Shown one piece after another: positions 6,377-9,689 of a DNA stretch of 9,689 nt. Made by a program: the position numbers and the translations under genes. The DNA is taken from contig JAJZAL010000197.1 of assembly GCA_021799405.1 (NCBI GenBank), positions 1 to 9,689 on the forward strand, written 5' to 3'. The notes below the pieces were generated by a model. The model worked only from the letters and a program-made list of their open reading frames with translations, made no database searches and was not told where the DNA came from. Each line of letters opens with the position of its first letter. The stretch's first letter is position 1. The DNA comes from Acidobacteriota bacterium (lineage in GTDB: Bacteria; Acidobacteriota; Terriglobia; Terriglobales; Acidobacteriaceae).

Positions 6377-7342
6377 TCAGGCATTCTGGCGGTTGGTCAG
6401 AGCTTTGGTTCTGAAGAGCCCGCGAATCTGGTTGACGGCGACAACCCACGGAACGGCAATCGAGAAGGCGAACCGGGCCATGACGGCAGAGACGCCGAAA
6501 CGGCGCAGGAATCGCCAGTCGCGGTGAAAGGCAAACCAGGCTTCGAGCACCAGTACGGCCAGCAGTGGAAGAGTCGTCCAGCGCAGGCAGGCAAGAGCCA
6601 CGATGTGCAGGGCACACCGCTCCGCGTTACGAAACAGGCGCGCCCACCGCACCCCGGCCATGCCATCACTCAAGGCGTAGCGAGCCATCTGGTGGCTGGC
6701 GGAGCGGAAGGTGTTCTGCGGCCGGTAGAGCGCCTTGGCGTCGATCACGAAGGCAGGCGCCGAGATCCGCCTCGCCGCAAAGTCAAACAGAGTGTCTTCG
6801 CCAACCAGAACATGTTCCGGAAATCCGCCAATCCGCTCCCAAAGCGCCCGCGTAAACGCCATCGAGCGCGCGGTGCAGGATTTGGTCGGCTCCGTGGGTG
6901 ACAGCTTGATGCTGAAAAACGGTGCGGAAGCCAGATCCCAAATCGTGTGCGCTGCCGGATCGAGGCACGATCCGCCCAGTGCATAGTCAGCCTCGCCGGC
7001 CACCAGCGGCGTGGTCAGGTTCCGCAGCCAGTCTCGATCGTAGGTGCAGCCGGCGTCGGCGCAGGCGATGATCTGCGATTTGGCCGCGGCGATGGCCACG
7101 TTGCGTCCTCGTGAGACAGGGCCGGCCGAGTGTTTCAGGCTGCACGTTTCGTCGCGAATGGCCACCAGGCGAGGGTCTTTCGCCTGCGCCTCGGCCAGCC
7201 ACTCCCACGTTCCGTCAGTCGATCCTCCATCGACGATAATGACCTCGGCCGCCTGCGGTTCCTGTGCCAGGAGGCTGGGGACTACCGTGCCGATATCCGC
7301 GGCTTCATTCAGGACAGTGACCACGATGCTGACAGGCTGCAT
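6377..7342 (-). CDS. Family 2 glycosyltransferase, membrane-associated
   Basis: A 321-residue protein with a GT-A fold. The N-terminus carries the sugar-nucleotide site: VSIVVTVLNEA (4-14), VDGGSTDGT with D38, and ACADAGC with D96-A-G98, the DxD-like metal motif typical of GT2 enzymes. GED at 181-183 fits the acidic catalytic-base region. The last 90 residues contain two hydrophobic stretches (about 248-272 and 285-305), so the enzyme is probably anchored on the inner membrane and acts from the cytoplasmic face. The family moves a sugar from a nucleotide sugar to a lipid carrier or growing glycan; the exact donor and acceptor cannot be told. ATG 7342 has no Shine-Dalgarno but a TATACT box six bases ahead. 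The gene is alone, divergent from rplU and convergent with tgt. Confidence 0.9.
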   Translation of the reverse strand: MQPVSIVVTVLNEAADIGTVVPSLLAQEPQAAEVIIVDGGSTDGTWEWLAEAQAKDPRLVAIRDETCSLKHSAGPVSRGRNVAIAAAKSQIIACADAGCTYDRDWLRNLTTPLVAGEADYALGGSCLDPAAHTIWDLASAPFFSIKLSPTEPTKSCTARSMAFTRALWERIGGFPEHVLVGEDTLFDFAARRISAPAFVIDAKALYRPQNTFRSASHQMARYALSDGMAGVRWARLFRNAERCALHIVALACLRWTTLPLLAVLVLEAWFAFHRDWRFLRRFGVSAVMARFAFSIAVPWVVAVNQIRGLFRTKALTNRQNA

Positions 7343-7348
7343 GGGGGA

Positions 7349-7354
7349 AGTATA
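7349..7354 (-). promoter_or_regulatory. Putative leaderless -10 box of the glycosyltransferase gene
   Basis: On the minus strand TATACT (5 of 6 consensus) is followed by six bases, then ATG 7342. The expected start of transcription is the A of ATG. The bases just before ATG are a C-run, the opposite of a Shine-Dalgarno. The -35 is weak (GATACA at minus 7376-7371, 16-base spacing). Confidence 0.5.
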
Positions 7355-7369
7355 GCCACCGCGACCGGT

Positions 7370-7431
7370 GTGTATCGCAAATTGACCCCGGTCCCGGTTT
7401 GACGATAAAATCGAAGAGTTTGGCGATACAC
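7370..7431. repeat. Split 9-bp inverted repeat spanning the glycosyltransferase/rplU promoters
   Basis: GTGTATCGC (7370-7378) and GCGATACAC (7423-7431) are exact reverse complements 44 bases apart, centres 53 bp apart. The left arm covers the -35 area of the glycosyltransferase promoter. The right arm lies just past the expected rplU transcription start. Since the left arm is outside both predicted transcripts, it is more likely a DNA site than an RNA hairpin. Confidence 0.5.
7382..7411 (+). promoter_or_regulatory. Sigma-70-type promoter of rplU-rpmA
   Basis: TTGACC (7382-7387) and TAAAAT (7406-7411) are each one base off consensus and 18 bases apart. Transcription should start near 7418, leaving an untranslated leader of about 170 bases before rplU. 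Confidence 0.7.
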
Positions 7432-7588
7432 CTTTTGCGGGTGTGCGGGATTGGATGGGATCACCGCCAAGGGTGGCGGGTGTGCGGCCCGCGTCCCGAT
7501 GCAGTTATCACCTGTATACGCCCCTATCGAGCACACGGATTGGATGGAGCGTGTCTCATGCAAAATGGGACGCGCCGGAGGCTTTGTC
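7418..7588 (+). promoter_or_regulatory. Long rplU leader with repeats and competing hairpins
   Basis: Two direct repeats are present: GCGGGTGTGCGG at 7437-7448 and 7476-7487, and GGATTGGATGG at 7448-7458 and 7537-7547. One hairpin pairs CCGCCA (7464-7469) with TGGCGG (7474-7479). A second pairs GCGGG (7476-7480) with CCCGC (7488-7492). They overlap at 7476-7479 and so exclude each other. Ribosomal protein L21 or another factor might control the operon through it, as L21 leaders do in Firmicutes. I see no match to a known leader class, and the folding is by eye. Confidence 0.35.
7577..7581 (+). promoter_or_regulatory. Ribosome-binding site deciding the rplU start
   Basis: GGAGG lies seven bases before ATG 7589. 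This fixes the start at MYAVIRTGG, the usual L21 N-terminus, and rules out longer readings through the leader. Confidence 0.85.
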
Positions 7589-7912
7589 ATGTATGCAGTG
7601 ATTCGTACCGGCGGCAAGCAATACCGCGTCGCCCCCGGCGATGTTGTCAAGATTGAAACGGTTGCCGCTCAGGATGGCGCCGTCGAGTTCAGCGATGTGC
7701 TGGCGGTTTCGGGCGAAGCAGGTACTCTGGCCAAGCCGTCTGCCGCCAAGGTCACAGCCGAGGTGCTCGGTGAAGGTCGCGGCAACAAGGTGCTGGTCTT
7801 CCACCTCAAGCGGAAGAAGCAGTACAAGAAGCTGCAGGGTCACCGGCAGAACTTCACCGAGGTGCGCATCAAGTCGATCGAGGCGGATGGCGTTACCTAT
7901 TCGGCGAATTAG
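7589..7912 (+). CDS. rplU: 50S ribosomal protein L21
   Basis: A 107-residue protein of normal length for bacterial L21, part of the large ribosomal subunit, where it binds 23S rRNA. The N-terminus MYAVIRTGGKQYRV and the basic signature KRKKQYKKLQGHRQ followed by NFTEVRI are diagnostic. It is the first gene of the rplU-rpmA pair, read from the promoter at 7382-7411 after a long leader. rpmA follows after a 123-base spacer, longer than usual for this pair. Confidence 0.98.
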   Translation: MYAVIRTGGKQYRVAPGDVVKIETVAAQDGAVEFSDVLAVSGEAGTLAKPSAAKVTAEVLGEGRGNKVLVFHLKRKKQYKKLQGHRQNFTEVRIKSIEADGVTYSAN

Positions 7913-8035
7913 CTTTCAGTTTTCGGCCCCTGGCTTTCAGTATTTTCGCAGTACGGAAGCGGGGATCGTTCATTCAAAGATGCGCTAGCTGAAGGCGGAT
8001 GGCTGAGAGCTAGCATTTTAGAGAGGAATTCGGCA
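7913..8035 (+). other. rplU-rpmA spacer with degenerate repeats and a hairpin
   Basis: GCTTTCAGT occurs at 7912-7920 (overlapping the rplU stop) and again at 7933-7941. Further on, four seven-base units read AGCTGAA, GGCGGAT, GGCTGAG and AGCTAGC (7988-8014 region), echoing the reverse complement of that motif. GCTAGCT (7984-7990) pairs with AGCTAGC (8008-8014), 7 bp with a 17-base loop, followed by ATTTTA. This could weaken read-through into rpmA or be an old short-repeat array. GAGAGGA (8021-8027) is the rpmA ribosome site. Confidence 0.5.
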
Positions 8036-8299
8036 ATGGCACACAAAAAAGGTGGAGGCAGCTCCACAAATGGACGGGATTCCAATGCGCAGCGGCTGGG
8101 CGTGAAGGCCTTCGCCGGACAGCTTGTCACCGGCGGATCCATCATCATGCGCCAGCGCGGCACGCGCATCAAGCCCGGCGCCAACGTAGGCATCGGCTCC
8201 GACGACACGCTCTTTGCCAAGGTGAGTGGGCGTGTGAAGTTCACCGATCACGGCAATCGTGGCCGCTTTGCATCGATTGAGCCCATAGCGGCAGAGTAA
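8036..8299 (+). CDS. rpmA: 50S ribosomal protein L27
   Basis: An 87-residue protein of normal length. The N-terminus [20 protein letters not shown] is the classic L27 start, whose flexible end reaches the peptidyl-transferase centre. It has no N-terminal propeptide of the kind removed in Firmicutes. [16 protein letters not shown] and the GRVKF stretch confirm the family. The ribosome site GAGAGGA ends eight bases before ATG 8036. The operon stops here at a strong terminator; obg, which often follows rpmA in bacteria, is absent. Confidence 0.98.
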   Translation: MAHKKGGGSSTNGRDSNAQRLGVKAFAGQLVTGGSIIMRQRGTRIKPGANVGIGSDDTLFAKVSGRVKFTDHGNRGRFASIEPIAAE

Positions 8300-8319
8300 T
8301 TACGCGCAGGCATCACATG

Positions 8320-8348
8320 AAAAGGCCGCGGCATCGCCGCGGCCTTTT
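8320..8348. terminator. Symmetric bidirectional terminator between rpmA and the 7-TM gene
   Basis: A perfect 13-bp stem (8320-8332 with 8336-8348) has the loop ATC. The arms begin with AAAA and end with TTTT, so a GC-rich core (GGCCGCGGC) is followed by a U-run on either strand. It can end the rplU-rpmA transcript from the left and the membrane protein transcript from the right. Confidence 0.92.
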
Positions 8349-8405
8349 CTCGTAATTAATCTCTGCTTGCAGACTGGTTCGCTATCTGTATTCTGATCTC
8401 CGTTC

Positions 8406-9281
8406 TCACGATTCCAATTCGTGACTCTGCAGATTGCGATTCAAAACCTTCTCCACGACCTTCTCCACGTCGGTAAGAAAGAATCCGTTGGCCGGTTGTT
8501 GCATGGCCACTTGGGTTCCGGTGTGTCCCAATGCAGAGGCAATCTCATTCCAGCGATAAATGGTCGAGTTGACCGGCATGACTACCGGCTGATGCACAGG
8601 CTCAGGCAGGAGGCAGTAAGTCGCCCACACCCCCAGCGCCAGCAGTGTCAATGACTCATAGACAAATTGCAGAGGCGAGGTCAGCGACGTGTTGCGCGAC
8701 ACAAGCGTTGCAAAAATAAAGTCATTTGTTGACAGCAATCCGAAGCCTAATGCGATGCCGAAAGCCACATTTCTGGGTGAAAGGTGAATCGCATTCATCG
8801 ATAGGCAGAGGAAGGCGAGCAGGCTCAACTCCAAGATGCTGACTGATCGCATGAGCGCATAGCCAATATCGGGAATGCTGAGTACTCCGCGATGGGCGAA
8901 GGAAACGGTAGAGAAGGTGAGGATCAGTGATGCGAGCGCTGCCCAGCGGAAGATGACGACTCCGAACCGCATCAGCCCAGGGAAGGCCGCGAGCGCGGAA
9001 CGGAAGACCTCTATACAGATAAAAAACAGCAGTACTGCGCTGGCGATATAGACCGCCCAGAAAGTCAGAAAGTAGGCCATCGACCAGGCGAACGAATGGA
9101 AATGCAAATTTCCAGACAAAAGAAGAAACAGCACCGGAGCAGACGCCACCCTCAGCGCCAGATAAGCGCTCGTGGCGAGGAACCTGTACTGCAGGCCGCG
9201 CCTCCAAAAAAAGGCGGCCACCACGACGGAGAGAACAAATTCCGCCGCGCTCATCGTAGACATTGCAAATCCTGAGGACAT
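8406..9281 (-). CDS. Seven-transmembrane protein of unknown function
   Basis: I do not recognise a named family. From ATG 9281 the protein has 291 residues with seven hydrophobic helices at about 8-26, 33-55, 66-91, 105-127, 138-160, 168-189 and 200-222, and a soluble tail of about 65 residues. Basic residues lie in the loops after helices 1, 3 and 5 (WRRGLQYR, VFRSALAAFPGLMR, HLSPR), so the N-terminus should be outside and the C-terminus inside. The tail contains STIYRWNEIASALGHTG and ends in a charged, helix-like stretch (DVEKVVEKVLNRN), perhaps a protein contact. A longer reading from ATG 9317 lies inside the proposed -10 box; ATG 9281 has AAGGGGG just upstream. The secreted-peptide gene lies upstream on the same strand. 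No enzyme motif is visible. Confidence 0.8.
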   Translation of the reverse strand: MSSGFAMSTMSAAEFVLSVVVAAFFWRRGLQYRFLATSAYLALRVASAPVLFLLLSGNLHFHSFAWSMAYFLTFWAVYIASAVLLFFICIEVFRSALAAFPGLMRFGVVIFRWAALASLILTFSTVSFAHRGVLSIPDIGYALMRSVSILELSLLAFLCLSMNAIHLSPRNVAFGIALGFGLLSTNDFIFATLVSRNTSLTSPLQFVYESLTLLALGVWATYCLLPEPVHQPVVMPVNSTIYRWNEIASALGHTGTQVAMQQPANGFFLTDVEKVVEKVLNRNLQSHELES

Positions 9282-9285
9282 AAAG

Positions 9286-9292
9286 CCCCCTT
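9286..9292 (-). promoter_or_regulatory. Ribosome-binding site deciding the 7-TM gene start
   Basis: The minus strand reads AAGGGGG, ending four bases before ATG 9281. ATG 9317 has no comparable site, so the shorter protein is preferred. Confidence 0.6.
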
Positions 9293-9312
9293 CACCATAC
9301 TGAGACTTCCTC

Positions 9313-9342
9313 AGCATAGCGCCCCAGGCCCACGACGCTCAA
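9313..9342 (-). promoter_or_regulatory. Candidate promoter of the 7-TM gene
   Basis: On the minus strand TTGAGC (9342-9337) and TATGCT (9318-9313) are 18 bases apart. Transcription would start near 9306, upstream of the ribosome site. The alternative ATG at 9317 would fall within the -10 box. Confidence 0.45.
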
Positions 9343-9362
9343 TAGAAAAGTAGCTTGATTTC

Positions 9363-9378
9363 TAGCACTTTCGTGCTA
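9363..9378 (-). repeat. Small hairpin with a GAAA loop between the peptide and 7-TM genes
   Basis: TAGCAC and GTGCTA form a 6-bp stem. On the minus-strand transcript the loop is GAAA, a stable GNRA tetraloop. It starts 11 bases after the peptide stop codon. With no U-run right after it, it is a weak terminator or a 3'-end protector. Confidence 0.5.
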
Positions 9379-9389
9379 TGACGAGCTGA

Positions 9390-9554
9390 TTAGCGGGCTG
9401 CGCAGCCAGGCATTCCCGGGAAGCAAACAGGAACAGGGAAGCCCGAAGTGGCTGACAGATGGCTCGCGATCGCGTGCGACGGCTTGGCGGAGAAGGAAGC
9501 GGCAAGGCCAGCAAACACAACGGAGAGAGCGAAGATCCGGAGAGCGAGTTTCAT
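9390..9554 (-). CDS. Small secreted two-cysteine peptide, unknown function
   Basis: A 54-residue product starting at ATG 9554, chosen because AGGAG (minus 9568-9564) lies nine bases upstream; the frame is open 14 codons further but has no such site. Residues 1-29 form a clear Sec signal peptide: MKLALR, then the hydrophobic run IFALSVVFAGLAAS, then KPSHA, with likely cleavage after A28. The mature part would be about 26 residues, small and uncharged except for its last Arg, and ends in VCFPGMPGCAAR. The two cysteines are seven positions apart (C44 and C51) and could form a small disulfide loop. It may be a signalling, antimicrobial or structural peptide; I recognise no family. A 12-base palindrome (9396-9407) overlaps its last codons. 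The 7-TM gene follows on the same strand after 108 bases. Confidence 0.62.
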   Translation of the reverse strand: MKLALRIFALSVVFAGLAASFSAKPSHAIASHLSATSGFPVPVCFPGMPGCAAR

Positions 9555-9563
9555 TGTTTGTAA

Positions 9564-9568
9564 CTCCT
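9564..9568 (-). promoter_or_regulatory. Ribosome-binding site of the secreted peptide gene
   Basis: AAAAAGGAGTT on the minus strand contains a full AGGAG, nine bases before ATG 9554. It is the best ribosome site in this part of the window and the main evidence that the short gene is real. Confidence 0.75.
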
Positions 9569-9614
9569 TTTTGGATTTGATATGGACAGGAACCAAGGCT
9601 CCTTACACACAAAG

Positions 9615-9642
9615 ATGTTAGCTGAAAATTCTGAAAAGTCCA
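9615..9642 (-). promoter_or_regulatory. Weak candidate promoter of the secreted peptide gene
   Basis: On the minus strand TGGACT (9642-9637) and TAACAT (9620-9615) are 16 bases apart. Each matches consensus at four of six positions. Transcription would start near 9608, giving a leader of about 54 bases. The rest of the window to 9689 is AT-rich and holds nothing else I can name. Confidence 0.3.
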
Positions 9643-9689
9643 GTTTTTTCATAGAGATAAGTAAGTAGTAATGGGGGTAATTACTAACG

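Noticed and set aside
5871..6617. A 248-codon minus-strand frame across the end of tgt and the glycosyltransferase gene
   Set aside because: It overlaps two well-supported genes in other frames and shows no protein family character.
7451..7588. Longer N-terminus for L21
   Set aside because: L21 universally starts at the MYAVI-type sequence, and GGAGG lies seven bases before ATG 7589.
9282..9317. Start of the 7-TM protein at ATG 9317
   Set aside because: It has no ribosome site and overlaps the TATGCT box, whereas ATG 9281 has AAGGGGG upstream. Not fully excluded.
9671..9689. Possible start of a plus-strand gene at the window edge (ATG 9667 area)
   Set aside because: Only a handful of codons are visible and no ribosome site precedes them.

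Overview
The window looks like chromosomal DNA of an acidobacterium, probably of the Acidobacteriaceae/Terriglobia type. This is inferred from protein character, not from a marker gene: the Tgt sequence style, two Tat-exported carbohydrate/sulfate-ester enzymes, a DUF1680 protein with a CCEGQGTR active-site loop, and an orphan seven-helix membrane protein. The DNA is GC-rich and dense. I see no insertion sequence, phage gene, CRISPR array, tRNA or rRNA.

Layout. 1-393 is the 3' end of an OmpA-like envelope protein gene, closed by a strong intrinsic terminator (497-529). 735-3170 encodes an exported discoidin-plus-GH127-like (DUF1680) protein. It runs tail to tail into a minus-strand Tat-exported sulfatase (3328-4917), and three hairpins without U-tracts lie between them. 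After a 332-base divergent spacer comes tgt (5250-6371, queuosine tRNA modification). It converges, with only 5 bases between stop codons, on a family 2 glycosyltransferase (6377-7342, minus). A compact divergent promoter region then separates the glycosyltransferase from the ribosomal pair rplU (7589-7912) and rpmA (8036-8299), which ends in a 13-bp symmetric terminator. The rest is minus strand: a seven-transmembrane protein of unknown function (8406-9281) preceded by a gene for a 54-residue secreted peptide (9390-9554).

How the genes fit together. The GH127-like protein and the sulfatase both carry twin-arginine signals and are neighbours, so they plausibly act on the same kind of decorated polysaccharide outside the cytoplasm. 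They are on opposite strands and are not one operon. tgt, rplU and rpmA are translation genes. The glycosyltransferase is probably for cell-surface or lipid-linked glycan synthesis.

Most unusual signals. (i) tgt and the glycosyltransferase gene both have a good -10 box exactly six bases before the start codon and no Shine-Dalgarno, which predicts leaderless mRNAs, while other genes here have clear ribosome-binding sites. (ii) The sulfatase has Gly where the second Asp of the N-terminal metal-binding pair is expected. (iii) A 9-bp inverted repeat with arm centres 53 bp apart brackets the divergent glycosyltransferase/rplU promoters. (iv) rplU has a roughly 170-base leader with repeats. (v) There is a tiny secreted two-cysteine peptide. 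I did not find a clear new multi-gene system; these are local oddities.
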